DNA of 64,000 nucleotides from JANWKA01 sp035533815 (GTDB taxonomy: Bacteria; Bacteroidota; Bacteroidia; Chitinophagales; Chitinophagaceae): the NCBI GenBank assembly GCA_035533815.1, contig DATLTB010000056.1, forward strand, positions 1 through 64,000, written 5' to 3'. A model generated the notes under the pieces. It made no database searches and was not told where the DNA came from. It saw nothing but the letters and a program-made list of their open reading frames with translations. How positions within the stretch are numbered: position 1 is the stretch's first letter; every line of letters starts with the position of its first letter. A program made the position numbers and the translations under genes. Shown piece after piece: positions 7,362 to 20,412 of this stretch.

Positions 7362-8174
7362 CTATTCAAGCCTGAAACGCACCGGAAGATGGAAAAACAC
7401 CCGCACAACCTGGCCATTCTGACGTCCAGGTCTCCATCTCGGCATGCTCTTCACCACCCTCATCGCTTCATCCTCACATCCTCCGCCAATCGGATTACTG
7501 ATCACTTTAACATTCTGGATTGAGCCATCTGCATTCACCACGAATTCCAGGAAAACTGTTCCCTGAATACCGTTCTCCTGAGCAACAGCCGGGTAGTGGG
7601 TATGATCAGATAGATATCGTAAAAGGAGGGCATCTTCCCCTCCCGGAAATTCTGGCATTTGTTCTACAGAACGGAAGATATGTGCGGAAAGAGAAGAAAT
7701 CAAAATTGCTTTCCCCTTTACTTCCAGTCCGGGGTGATCATTATTCCAATTATTTCCAGTGTGGGAAAGGATACCAGGGTTCCTGATCAGGTTCATATCA
7801 GGGGCTTGTTCTCCGGGTTTCAATGCTTCCCTAAATATTTTTATCATGGAAACATATTGATTAGAAGATACCAATTTTGGCAGTTCTGGTTTGGGAGGAA
7901 GGGGCAATTTGGGAATAAGTGCAGTTCTGGGTTCCACTCTTTCAAGATTGATACCCGTGATTAATTTACCGGATGGCAGCCATACTTTTTTATCCAGTCT
8001 GGTATTCAGGACAATTCCCACAGATAGCAGGATTAATGCGATCAACATGATCATTCCGGCATTCCGCAACCGGTTGCCATATCCCCTCCTAAGGTTGTAA
8101 GCCCCGTATTCTTTATTTCTGCCGTCAAAAAGTAAATCCAGGAAATCGGCTGTTAATATTTTACATGGTTCCAT
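7362..8174 (-). CDS. TonB-family energy transducer, second partly degraded copy
   Basis: The protein has an N-terminal cytoplasmic stretch (LDLLFDGRNKEYGAYNLRRGY), one transmembrane helix at about 42-62, a spacer, and a C-terminal TonB domain (FPGGEDALLLRYLS, then VFLEFVVNADGSI and RWRPGRQNGQ). TonB links the ExbBD proton channel to outer-membrane transporters. I chose the Met at 8174 because it aligns with the start of the neighbour at 8497-9306; a Met five codons upstream is possible. The C-terminal 90 residues are almost identical to that neighbour, but the spacer keeps only a short proline tract (PKLPLPPKPELPK). It lies beyond the operon's terminator at 8441-8474, so it probably has its own weak transcription. 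Confidence 0.85.
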   Translation of the reverse strand: MEPCKILTADFLDLLFDGRNKEYGAYNLRRGYGNRLRNAGMIMLIALILLSVGIVLNTRLDKKVWLPSGKLITGINLERVEPRTALIPKLPLPPKPELPKLVSSNQYVSMIKIFREALKPGEQAPDMNLIRNPGILSHTGNNWNNDHPGLEVKGKAILISSLSAHIFRSVEQMPEFPGGEDALLLRYLSDHTHYPAVAQENGIQGTVFLEFVVNADGSIQNVKVISNPIGGGCEDEAMRVVKSMPRWRPGRQNGQVVRVFFHLPVRFRLE

Positions 8175-8440
8175 AAAATTAAATGACATCCGGCTTTATT
8201 CCCCCTGAAATTCCAAAGGTCACCGCGAGGAAAATACCAAACAATGCTTTCCATGCTTTCATCTGAAGATGCCCAGCACAAAGAATTCCACAACTTGCCG
8301 AGTAAATAAGTAGGTAGGTAAGGGTTATATGGCTGGATTTAGGCAAATCAGGAAAAATCGGATGTATCATTTATGGTTTCCCCTATTCCCGAACTTCCTA
8401 ATTCCCCTTTATTTGGATGGAAATCAAGGGACTGGCACAA

Positions 8441-8474
8441 ATAAAAATTCCCTCGATGGAGAGGGAATTTTTAT
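8441..8474 (-). terminator. Intrinsic terminator behind the exbB-exbD-exbD-tonB operon
   Basis: ATAAAAATTCCCTC at 8441-8454 and its exact inverse at 8461-8474 form a perfect 14-bp stem with a 6-base loop; on the minus strand the stem ends in a T-run. It lies 22 bases past the tonB stop at 8497. Confidence 0.85.
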
Positions 8475-8496
8475 TTGATTATAAATATTGTCTATT

Positions 8497-9306
8497 CTAT
8501 TCGAGCCTGAAGCGCACCGGAAGGTGGAAAAACACCCGCACAGCCTGGCCATTCTGTCGTCCAGGTCTCCATCTCGGCATGCCCTTCACCACCCTCATTG
8601 CTTCATCCTCACATCCTCCGCCAATCGGATTACTGATCACTTTCACATTCTGGATTGAGCCATCTGCATTCACCACGAATTCCAGGAAAACCGTTCCCTG
8701 AATGCCGTTTTCCCGGGCAACGGCCGGATAACGGATATGATCGGATAAATACCGTAACAGGGCATCGTCTCCTCCCGGAAATTCCGGCATCTGTTCCACG
8801 GACCGGAAGACATGATTGGCAGGTTCGGATGCAACTACTCCAGTACCCTGGTCAACCAGGTTTGGGTCAATGCCATTCGCACTGCCTGCAATATTTTTGG
8901 TGCTGATAGCCAGGTTCTTGATTTGGTCCATATTAGGCGGCTGCTCTTCCGGCTTCACCTCATTTTTTACTACAACCGGTGTGGTATACTTAATAGCCGA
9001 CATCAGTTTCGGGGGTTGGGGGGGAGGCGGGGGTGGCGGAAGGGGCGGAGGTGTATTCTTAAGATTCACACTCTCCAGGTTGATATCTGCAATGGGTTTT
9101 TTAGGATGCAGCAATTCGTCCCTGTTCAGGTAGGTCCTCAGTATTATTCCAATAGCCAGGAGGATAAACGCAATCACCATGATCAGGGTAGCATTGCGAA
9201 TCCTCCTATCATATTCCTTCCTTAGCTGGTAAGCTCCATATTCCTTATTCTTGCCTTCGAATAGAATATCCAGGAAATCCGCTGATAATATTTTATTGGC
9301 TTCCAT
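8497..9306 (-). CDS. tonB: TonB-family energy transducer
   Basis: The 269-residue protein starts MEANKILSADFLD, has a transmembrane helix at about 40-60, then a long proline run (TPPPLPPPPPPPQPPK) typical of the periplasm-spanning TonB spacer, and a C-terminal TonB fold (about 175-269: FPGGDDALLRYLS, VFLEFVVNADGSI, RWRPGRQNGQ). It transmits proton-motive force from ExbB/ExbD to outer-membrane receptors. It is the last gene of the exbB-exbD-exbD-tonB operon: it starts 45 bases after the second exbD and is followed by a terminator. This is probably the working copy, given its intact spacer and position. Confidence 0.93.
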   Translation of the reverse strand: MEANKILSADFLDILFEGKNKEYGAYQLRKEYDRRIRNATLIMVIAFILLAIGIILRTYLNRDELLHPKKPIADINLESVNLKNTPPPLPPPPPPPQPPKLMSAIKYTTPVVVKNEVKPEEQPPNMDQIKNLAISTKNIAGSANGIDPNLVDQGTGVVASEPANHVFRSVEQMPEFPGGDDALLRYLSDHIRYPAVARENGIQGTVFLEFVVNADGSIQNVKVISNPIGGGCEDEAMRVVKGMPRWRPGRQNGQAVRVFFHLPVRFRLE

Positions 9307-9351
9307 ATACCTGATTTCTTGGTTAAAAGAATGATGATAATTCCAAATTTA

Positions 9352-9906
9352 TCAATGCCCCGATTCCATCTTCTTGATGAGATCATTTTCCACCGGTGAA
9401 ATATCAGTCAAGGCATATTTTTGTACCCCGTCAATATTCATCTCATCCAGGATGGCCACCATATTCTGGTAGGTGGATTGGTTGGAAGGTTTGATGATCA
9501 CCATCATGCTGTCTTGTCCTCCGGTGTCCTGAATGACCCTTTTCCACTTATCCAGCAATTCATCCCGGATGCCCCCATTATTGGCAAAGGTGGTTGCTTT
9601 GATATCCGCCTCAGTGAGGGTGGGCTTCAATCCCTCATAATAAAATACCTGGTTATTGCTTCCAAGCAGCACGGTTAATGCCTGTTTGTCCTGGATTTTC
9701 ATCTCCAGTTTCTGATCCTGGACTTTTTTCGGCAGGTACAGGTTCATGGTTTTCGGCTTTTGCAGCGTAGTGGTCAGCATGAAAAAGGTAATCAGCAGAA
9801 AACCCAGGTCGACCATGGGGGTCAGATCAATTCGGGTGGAAAGCTTCTTACTCCGGGTCCCGGAGTGCCGGCTACTTTCCCCACCTTTTACTTCCATCTC
9901 TGCCAT
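9352..9906 (-). CDS. exbD: ExbD/TolR-family proton channel subunit (second)
   Basis: The 184-residue protein has a basic cytoplasmic N terminus, one transmembrane helix with the conserved channel Asp (RIDLTPMVDLGFLLITFFML; Asp in PMVDLGF) and a periplasmic domain. It works with ExbB to drive TonB. It lies 45 bases downstream of the other exbD and 45 upstream of tonB. Two different ExbD proteins behind one ExbB is the usual arrangement in Bacteroidota. Confidence 0.93.
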   Translation of the reverse strand: MAEMEVKGGESSRHSGTRSKKLSTRIDLTPMVDLGFLLITFFMLTTTLQKPKTMNLYLPKKVQDQKLEMKIQDKQALTVLLGSNNQVFYYEGLKPTLTEADIKATTFANNGGIRDELLDKWKRVIQDTGGQDSMMVIIKPSNQSTYQNMVAILDEMNIDGVQKYALTDISPVENDLIKKMESGH

Positions 9907-9951
9907 CGTCGTAAAGTTTTACAGGTTATTAAACATGCTGTATGTACTTCA

Positions 9952-10608
9952 TTATTTCTTCTTTACTGGAACATTTTGCTCCTTCCAGGCTACTGTACCC
10001 GGGGGGATTTTTTCCAGGGAGGTGATCAAATGGATCTTCCGGTGATTATTTTCCTCCAGCGTATTCATGACTTCCTTAACCACCGGATACCTGGTATTAT
10101 CATCTGCCTTTATGACCCAATCCAGTTCCGGATTAATATTAAATGCATATTTTACCCATTGGTCCAGTTCATTGGTCGGTACATTGATCGCAGTGTCAAT
10201 AGGTATGCCAGGCTGAATAATGGACTTTTGCTGATCCACGGGAAGGTTCAGATAATTTTTGAGCTGATTGAATGGTATGCCCAAACTCCCTGCAATCGCA
10301 TAATCTACCATTTCATCAGAAGTCAGCCCCAAATGGAAGCTGCCGTTCAGGGCCTGGATCAACTGCATCCTCCTTGATTTGTTATCCATGTCAAAAAATA
10401 CCCTGCCATCTTTGGATATTTCGATTGTGGCAATATTCGTTTCAGGTAGAAGTTTGGTGGAAATGGATGAAGGGGTCACCACAGCAATAGGTTCGACCGG
10501 TTTGAATTTTGTAGTCAGCATGAAAAAAGTAAGCAACAGAAAGGCCACATCACACATGGCTGTCATGTCCACATGGGTGCTTTTCCTGGGCAGTTTGACT
10601 TTAGGCAT
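9952..10608 (-). CDS. exbD: ExbD/TolR-family proton channel subunit (first)
   Basis: The 218-residue protein opens MPKVKLPRKSTHVDMTAMCD. Its transmembrane helix contains the conserved Asp (TAMCDVAFLLLTFFML). The periplasmic part is longer than in the second ExbD, with a region around residues 90-165 of unknown role. It follows exbB by about 105 bases. It probably forms a hetero-oligomer with ExbB and the second ExbD, as inferred from the operon. Confidence 0.93.
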   Translation of the reverse strand: MPKVKLPRKSTHVDMTAMCDVAFLLLTFFMLTTKFKPVEPIAVVTPSSISTKLLPETNIATIEISKDGRVFFDMDNKSRRMQLIQALNGSFHLGLTSDEMVDYAIAGSLGIPFNQLKNYLNLPVDQQKSIIQPGIPIDTAINVPTNELDQWVKYAFNINPELDWVIKADDNTRYPVVKEVMNTLEENNHRKIHLITSLEKIPPGTVAWKEQNVPVKKK

Positions 10609-10713
10609 TTCCGGCGTTTTTAATGTTCTAGATCAAATAAAGATGCCATAATGTTAAAATTCCATAAATAGGGCGCCCCCATGTGCATACTGGCCCTGTC
10701 ACCTGGAATTTGT

Positions 10714-11577
10714 TTACTTATAGTTTGCTGCAAAACTCTGGGTCAGGGTATAACCCGTTTCATCAATACCATAAGTAATGCCATCTATATTGGTAGTGAA
10801 GAAGTTATACATTACAATAGCTATGGCTGAAGTGCTGATTCCCAAGGCCGTATTGACCAGGGCTTCTGCAATTCCCAGAGCAAGCTGGGTAGAATCCGTT
10901 CCGCCGGCATCGGACAGGGCCTTGAACGCCCTGATCATGCCCAGCACCGTGCCAAACAATCCCATTAAGGTGGAGATGGAAGCAATGGTGGACAAAAAAA
11001 CGAGGTTCTTTTCCAGCATGGGTAATTCCAGTGTAGTGGCTTCCTCAATTTCATTTTGTATGGACAACACCTTCTGTTCAGTCGACAATTCGGAATTGCT
11101 TGTCATTTCCCGGTATTTCTTTAGGCCTGCCTTCATGACATTCCCAACAGATCCCCTTTGCTTATCGCATTCTGACAAAGCTGCATCGATATTCTTATTG
11201 GCCAGGTGATACTGTACCCGACGGACAAATTCTGTGGGTTTCATCTTTCCCTTGGCCTTGCCGATGGTCAGGAATCTTTCGACCACGAAAGTTAATACCA
11301 CCAGCAGTAGTGTAATCAAAACGGGAACGATAGGACCGCCTGTATACATGGTGCCCCAATAATCCAGCGTTTTGGCACCCACACCTTCCTTGATACCACC
11401 GGCAAAATGAGAGGAGTCCCCCAGCACGAACATGTAGAACAGCAGCGCGACTACAAAGCAAATAGGTACTGCAAGCAATGCGAAGGTATTATCCATCTTT
11501 CTTCTCTGTTCCGATTTGTTGGCACCGGCAGGTGTTTTTGGGGAATTGACAGGTGCAGTCGGTTTTGTTTCAGCCAT
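10714..11577 (-). CDS. exbB: ExbB/TolQ/MotA-family proton channel protein
   Basis: The 287-residue protein has an Ala/Pro-rich N terminus, a transmembrane helix at about 32-52, a second at about 80-100 (VPVLITLLLVVLTFVVERFL), a cytoplasmic domain, and the two family helices near the C terminus (NLVFLSTIASISTLMGLFGTV and ALVNTALGISTSAIAIVMYNF). It forms the pentameric channel that uses proton-motive force to power TonB with the ExbD proteins encoded next to it. It is the first gene of the leftward exbB-exbD-exbD-tonB operon. No consensus promoter was found upstream. Confidence 0.93.
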   Translation of the reverse strand: MAETKPTAPVNSPKTPAGANKSEQRRKMDNTFALLAVPICFVVALLFYMFVLGDSSHFAGGIKEGVGAKTLDYWGTMYTGGPIVPVLITLLLVVLTFVVERFLTIGKAKGKMKPTEFVRRVQYHLANKNIDAALSECDKQRGSVGNVMKAGLKKYREMTSNSELSTEQKVLSIQNEIEEATTLELPMLEKNLVFLSTIASISTLMGLFGTVLGMIRAFKALSDAGGTDSTQLALGIAEALVNTALGISTSAIAIVMYNFFTTNIDGITYGIDETGYTLTQSFAANYK

Positions 11578-12076
11578 TTTGATTGTTTTTAGCGTTAAAA
11601 AATATTAGGTTGGTTTGGGTTAATTGAAATTGGTTGACTTCATGGAAAATAGGGATGCCTGCAATGTAATACGGCCTAGGGTAAAAAGCAAGAATCCAAA
11701 TTAAAACCCTGCAAATCTGTTCCGTCCTATAATTAGACAACGCCGGATAAACCGGGTCCCCTAACATAGGTTTTTACAGGATAGGTGTTTCCTGGTATCC
11801 GTTCAAATTTTCAGGTATTTCAGAAACTTGGATGCACAATTTAAGGAATTTTTTAAATGTGCAAATAGAATTTTTATAGATATGATTAACCTCCAGGACG
11901 AATAATTGGCTACAACAGGGGAAATAGCCGATCCATACCTGCCAGACAGGTTCAACTGATTGAAAATCCGCTACTCGAGGACCAAAATTCCCCGGTTTGA
12001 CCAATCAATCCACCGCAGGTGCAGTTCCTGGGCCTTTTTGCGAAAACCGGAAAAGCCGCAGATTAGACTTGCGGGT
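11578..12076. other. Intergenic region between exbB and the rRNA operon
   Basis: About 500 bases without a recognised gene. Short leftward frames here lack family features and coding composition. The exbB promoter must lie here, but no clear TAnnTTTG box could be assigned. Confidence 0.5.
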
Positions 12077-12110
12077 AAAAAAAGAGCCCCCCGGTAAAAC
12101 CGGGGGGCTC
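12077..12110 (-). terminator. rRNA operon terminator
   Basis: GAGCCCCCCGGT at 12084-12095 and its exact inverse at 12099-12110 form a 12-bp GC-rich stem with a 3-base loop, followed on the minus strand by a run of seven T. It lies directly behind the 5S rRNA gene. Confidence 0.92.
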
Positions 12111-12116
12111 AAATGA

Positions 12117-12230
<114 letters not shown>

Positions 12231-12303
12231 ATGATCAACCGGTCTTTCAACCGGCAATAAAGTCATATTGGGAAAATTGTAAACCACCAAGTTTAAAAAA
12301 AAT

Positions 12304-15193
<2,890 letters not shown>

Positions 15194-15245
15194 AAAAATT
15201 TGAAATTGTAATACTCGGTGATTTACAACTTAATTTCCCAATATG

Positions 15246-15258
15246 TCAAAGAACTTGA
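15246..15258 (-). promoter_or_regulatory. boxA-like antitermination site before 23S
   Basis: TCAAGTTCTTTGA on the minus strand contains the GTTCTTTGA core close to the boxA consensus TGYTCTTTRA, about 50 bases upstream of the 23S start. The same 13 bases occur in the leader before 16S. Confidence 0.7.
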
Positions 15259-15354
15259 AAAAAGTGGATAACCAGGTAATGAACCTGTATCTTGGTTCCT
15301 GTGAACCATTATCCTGTCGATCTATTTGTCCGGGTACTGTATGTCTTCCGCTAG

Positions 15355-15428
15355 TGGAGGATATCGGGATCGAACCGATGACCCCTAGCTTGCAAGGCTA
15401 GTGCTCTGGCCAGCTGAGCTAATCCCCC
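15355..15428 (-). tRNA. tRNA-Ala (anticodon TGC)
   Basis: The minus strand folds as a standard tRNA of 74 bases: acceptor GGGGGAT pairs with ATCCTCC, the D arm starts AGCTCAGCTGG, the anticodon loop is CTTGCAA with TGC, and the T arm has GGTTCGATCC. CCA is not encoded. It lies in the 16S-23S spacer, where tRNA-Ala(TGC) is usual. Confidence 0.96.
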
Positions 15429-15497
15429 GGATATCTTCCGGGTTAACCGGAACCGCTTTACTTTCCTCCCTCCCTTTCAAACTGGCTTATCTTGATG

Positions 15498-15572
15498 TAG
15501 ACCCGACCAGATTTGAACTGGTGACCCCTACATTATCAGTGTAGTGCTCTAACCAGGCTGAGCTACGGATCT
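15498..15572 (-). tRNA. tRNA-Ile (anticodon GAT)
   Basis: The minus strand folds as a tRNA of 75 bases: acceptor AGATCCG pairs with CGGGTCT with one G-T pair, the anticodon loop contains GAT, and the T arm has AGTTCAAATCT. CCA is not encoded. It is the first tRNA in the 16S-23S spacer. Confidence 0.96.
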
Positions 15573-15607
15573 GTTCGGTAGCCCTTTTTCTGGTACTACT
15601 TGACATG

Positions 15608-15618
15608 TAAAGAACTTG
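15608..15618 (-). promoter_or_regulatory. boxA-like site behind 16S
   Basis: CAAGTTCTTTA on the minus strand, 60-80 bases past the 16S 3' end, repeats the boxA core found before 16S and before 23S. Confidence 0.55.
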
Positions 15619-15685
15619 CCGGTCAGCATATTAATATTATTGAAAGTTATTGGAAACAACAGCCACACAAATGTAATGCGTGCTC

Positions 15686-17217
<1,532 letters not shown>

Positions 17218-17346
17218 ATGAGATTTGATCTGACTAATTTCCATCGGAAATTGGACGTCAAATTTTAATTTATGTTATCGCTAACATTACCTGTGTTTGA
17301 TGCAGAAAAAATTACTTCTTTCCGCACCGCTGTTGTTTCCAGACTT

Positions 17347-17359
17347 TCAAAGAACTTGA
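17347..17359 (-). promoter_or_regulatory. boxA-like site in the 16S leader
   Basis: TCAAGTTCTTTGA on the minus strand lies between the promoter (17395-17425) and 16S and is identical to the copy before 23S. This fits the NusB/S10-type antitermination signal of rRNA operons. Confidence 0.7.
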
Positions 17360-17394
17360 TTCAATGTGTGTATTTCCGTTTTGGAAACGGAGTG

Positions 17395-17425
17395 CAAAAG
17401 TATATGCTATTTCCCAATTGTCAAA
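17395..17425 (-). promoter_or_regulatory. rRNA operon promoter, Bacteroidetes type
   Basis: On the minus strand TTTG (17422-17425) is followed after 19 bases by TACTTTTG (17395-17402), an exact match to the Bacteroidetes -33 TTTG / -7 TAnnTTTG pattern. Transcription would start near 17388, about 170 bases before 16S. The stretch 17426-17651, up to the truA stop, holds no recognised gene. Confidence 0.85.
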
Positions 17426-17651
17426 TTTAATTTATGAACATTCACAGTTAACCCCCCTGCTCATCAACCCGTTAATCCCCATTACCGGTTCTGCATTTTC
17501 ATGTGATGGAACCAAAACAATGCCGGATTTTTAAAAGCGGATGGCAAAGATACATCCGCTTTGCCTACCCGCAAACTTTTTAAGGGAATATTTTACAGGT
17601 TTTACCCCCATTTCAGGGAACAGGCAATCATGGGCGCCCTGTTCCGTATTT

Positions 17652-18446
17652 CTACCCTGGCAAATCAGGGTCCAGGGGGGATTCCTTAAGGGATAACCTG
17701 TTTAGCAGCAAGCCTTCCGGGTATTCTACCGATTCCAGGAATAGTCCACGGCCGGGCACGCTAAAGTCTGCTTTAGCCGGATGACCACTTTCCAGGATTT
17801 GACGGAATGCTGCCAGACTGATCTTTCCGGTTCCTGCCTTCAGCATGGTCCCGACCAGGCCACGGACCATGCCCCGCAGGAACCGGTCAGCTGTCACCTT
17901 GAATATCAGGGCGTTATCTTCAGAGCACGACCAGCCTGCCTCCCGAATATGGCATATGGAATGACTGGTCTGAGCCGGCCGTTTGGAAAAAGCCTGAAAA
18001 TCCAGCTGACTCCGGACCATCCCCGCTGCTCCCTGCAGGACCTGCATATCCAGCGGAAATGGGAAATAATACCCGAATTCCTGCCGGAAGGGATCTTTGA
18101 CTGGATAGACAAAATAACGATAGGTCCTTGATAACGCATCAAAACGCACATGCGCATGCGGTGGGACGGCAAAAACCGCCCTGATCAGGATTTTCTTTCC
18201 CAGAATGGCATTGAGGCTGTACAGAAAATGAACAGGGGGATCGGAATCAAAATCGAAATGAACAAAATTCTGCCTGGCATGTACCCCGCTGTCTGTACGG
18301 CTGGATCCTGTAGTTTTAATTCCTGTTTTAAACAGGATGCTTAGCCCCCTGTTGATCTCTCCCTGGACGGTAAGGGCATTATTTTGCACCTGAAAACCGG
18401 CAAAACCCTCTCCTCGGTACGCTACTTCCAAAAAATACCTGGGCAT
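17652..18446 (-). CDS. truA: tRNA pseudouridine(38-40) synthase TruA
   Basis: TruA converts U38-U40 in the anticodon arm of tRNAs to pseudouridine. The 264-residue protein starts YFLEVAYRGEGFAGFQ and has the catalytic motif GSSRTDSGVHARQNF with Asp52. C-terminal family motifs include FLRGMVRGLVGTML. It is full length. It follows the DUF4476 gene by 41 bases on the same strand, so these two genes and the biotin carrier gene upstream form a likely operon. The rRNA promoter lies behind it, pointing the same way. Confidence 0.96.
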   Translation of the reverse strand: MPRYFLEVAYRGEGFAGFQVQNNALTVQGEINRGLSILFKTGIKTTGSSRTDSGVHARQNFVHFDFDSDPPVHFLYSLNAILGKKILIRAVFAVPPHAHVRFDALSRTYRYFVYPVKDPFRQEFGYYFPFPLDMQVLQGAAGMVRSQLDFQAFSKRPAQTSHSICHIREAGWSCSEDNALIFKVTADRFLRGMVRGLVGTMLKAGTGKISLAAFRQILESGHPAKADFSVPGRGLFLESVEYPEGLLLNRLSLKESPLDPDLPG

Positions 18447-18487
18447 AATTGATCAAGCTCCCCCGGGATACCCCACCAAGGTGATCC

Positions 18488-19786
18488 CTATTTTTTAAGC
18501 ATGGCCATGAATTTTTCCCGGTAATTGACATCGGTCAGGATATGCTCAAGCCGGTAATAATGACCGCTGTCATAGGCATGGGCATAGGCCATTTCCAGCA
18601 ACCTGTATCGGTATTTATCTGAATTAAACAGCAAAGCCAGGCTTTGGATCTGGTCAACGGAATAACAATCCTCATTAAAAAATTTACTGGCTGTGGCCAT
18701 CATTTTGTCGGGCGTATTGCGTAAGGCAATCTTCAACCTAACCTTGATGAATTTTTGATCGCTGGCCTGATTATGGCAGTCAGAATTTTCCAGGGAAGCA
18801 GGGACCGGTATTTTCTGATTTCCCGAGTTCGGAGTGCTGCCTGAACCTTCCGGGTTGGCCCGGGTTTTTTCCCCAGGCTGTTTCCCGCTAACTGTGGAAG
18901 AAAAATCAATGAAATGGGGTTTGGCCGTCTGGGTGGGTTGAGGTTCACTGCTTTCCCCCAGGGAATCCGGAAAAGGCGAATTTTCCGGAATTGATGCACT
19001 GGCCTGGACCTGCTCAGATTGACCCGTATCTGCAATGAGGTTGGTCTTCGGGACGGAATGGCCGGAAATTTCCATTGCGGTCAGTTCCCGGACGGAACCA
19101 TTCTGGGTGGTATCCGGTTTTACTGCTGTCAGGCTATCCACATTCGGGAGCTTCCTGGTTCCCCTTTGCTTACTGGCAGCAAGCGCACGGTCCGGAATGC
19201 TCCCTGAGGATTTTGCTGCAAGGGCAGGGTGAACAGGGGTTTCCGCTGGGAAATTGGCAGATCCTGTGTCATTGGGAGACAGATTCTGATGGGTAACTGC
19301 GGCAAGCATATCCCTGAATGGGTTCCCCCGGGAAGAGGGAAGGGTATCCTTACCGGGTCGGGATTGTTCCGGCTGTGAAGTCATCTTTTCATCCCCGGTT
19401 ACTCCAATGCCGGATGGGTTTTGCGCGGCCAGTCCATCCAGTTTTTGAAAATCGGTCAGGTCATATAATACAAAACGGCGATGCCCCGATTTTTTCAACA
19501 GAAATCCTTTATCTTTTTTCCCATCCATATCCACACTGAAATGCTGTTCAGGGTATTCATTTTTGGGGAATCCAACCACCAGGAGGTTTTTCCCTGGTTT
19601 CATCCCGGGAATAATCAGGTACCCGGCCGGTGAACTGCTTAGTAGCTTTCCATTTATTTTCACATAAAACAATTGCTGGCCATCACTCTGCAGGTAAATG
19701 AAAAAATGGTTGTCCTGTGCCAGGGAAGGCAGTCGCCCTCCGATAATGAGGATTAAAATCAATATTATTCTCCGGTACGACATCAT
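18488..19786 (-). CDS. Secreted DUF4476 protein
   Basis: The 432-residue protein has a signal peptide (RRIILILILIIGGRLPSLAQ), an N-terminal beta-rich region at about 25-120, a long low-complexity Ser/Pro/Gln-rich linker (about 125-330) and a C-terminal DUF4476 domain (about 335-430: KFFNEDCYSVDQIQSLALLF, then RLLEMAYAHAYD and REKFMAML). DUF4476 occurs in exported proteins of Bacteroidota; its function is unknown. The gene lies between the biotin carrier and truA genes with short gaps (26 and 41 bases), which suggests co-transcription without a clear functional link. Confidence 0.8.
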   Translation of the reverse strand: MMSYRRIILILILIIGGRLPSLAQDNHFFIYLQSDGQQLFYVKINGKLLSSSPAGYLIIPGMKPGKNLLVVGFPKNEYPEQHFSVDMDGKKDKGFLLKKSGHRRFVLYDLTDFQKLDGLAAQNPSGIGVTGDEKMTSQPEQSRPGKDTLPSSRGNPFRDMLAAVTHQNLSPNDTGSANFPAETPVHPALAAKSSGSIPDRALAASKQRGTRKLPNVDSLTAVKPDTTQNGSVRELTAMEISGHSVPKTNLIADTGQSEQVQASASIPENSPFPDSLGESSEPQPTQTAKPHFIDFSSTVSGKQPGEKTRANPEGSGSTPNSGNQKIPVPASLENSDCHNQASDQKFIKVRLKIALRNTPDKMMATASKFFNEDCYSVDQIQSLALLFNSDKYRYRLLEMAYAHAYDSGHYYRLEHILTDVNYREKFMAMLKK

Positions 19787-19812
19787 GATATATTCGCTTT
19801 CCTTCCTTATGA

Positions 19813-20316
19813 CTATTCCAAAATGAACAATATTCCCCCCTTTTCCACCGGCTCCCCCTTTTTCACCCGTATTTCCTTCACTGTACCGTCCTGGGGTGAA
19901 TTGAACTGATTTTCCATCTTCATGGCTTCCAGGATCAGCACCGGATCGCCTTTCCTGATCGCCTGACCGGGAATGATCATCAGCTTTTGGACCAGGCCAG
20001 GCATCGGAGCCAGGACCTGTTTTGTCAGGGGGACCCGGGGCCCCCTGACAGCCAGGGTATCCAGGATCTGTTCCCGGGGATCCGTTATCCGGATAGTATA
20101 ATCACGTCCATTGATCCAGATGGTGAGTGTGCCGGACTGGGCATCCTGGCCAGTAACCAGCGCTATAAAACTCCGGTGTCCAAATAATATGCTATATCTG
20201 CCCGGATCCGTTTGTTCTGAAGACCAATCTACCGGATGGCCATCCAGGAATACAGGTTGCTTTTCCGCATCCACCAGGAAAGTTGAACTGTCATTTATGG
20301 TTACCTGATACATCAT
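19813..20316 (-). CDS. Biotin/lipoyl carrier protein (biotin carboxyl carrier)
   Basis: The 167-residue protein ends in a biotinyl domain (about 95-167) with the biotinylation motif LEAMKMENQF, Lys133. The N-terminal half resembles the linker part of acyl-CoA carboxylase biotin subunits. It would carry carboxybiotin between a biotin carboxylase and a carboxyltransferase, for example in propionyl- or acetyl-CoA carboxylase. Neither partner gene lies in the window. I start at 20316 (MMYQV): the upstream Met at 20328 overlaps a TATTTTTG promoter box at 20326-20333, so it would not be in the transcript. Confidence 0.85.
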   Translation of the reverse strand: MMYQVTINDSSTFLVDAEKQPVFLDGHPVDWSSEQTDPGRYSILFGHRSFIALVTGQDAQSGTLTIWINGRDYTIRITDPREQILDTLAVRGPRVPLTKQVLAPMPGLVQKLMIIPGQAIRKGDPVLILEAMKMENQFNSPQDGTVKEIRVKKGEPVEKGGILFILE

Positions 20317-20325
20317 TGCAGGCTG

Positions 20326-20333
20326 CAAAAATA
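20326..20333 (-). promoter_or_regulatory. -7 box for the biotin carrier-DUF4476-truA operon
   Basis: TATTTTTG on the minus strand matches TAnnTTTG and is only 9 bases from the ATG at 20316, which implies a very short or absent leader. No clear -33 TTTG was found. Confidence 0.6.
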
Positions 20334-20396
20334 GGACTTTTGCCGGCTCACCCCTTATTGCTCCCCTTAATTCATGTGGTCCAAATCATGATTCTA

Positions 20397-20404
20397 TATA
20401 TTTG
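20397..20404 (+). promoter_or_regulatory. -7 box for the M1 peptidase gene
   Basis: TATATTTG matches TAnnTTTG. It lies 8 bases before the first ATG (20413) and 20 before a second in-frame ATG (20425). The divergent biotin carrier promoter is 64 bases away. Confidence 0.6.
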
Positions 20405-20412
20405 CAAGCTGA

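Noticed and set aside
8179..8370. 63-residue leftward frame between the two tonB genes
   Set aside because: It overlaps the likely tonB start, has no family features and no promoter; treated as chance.
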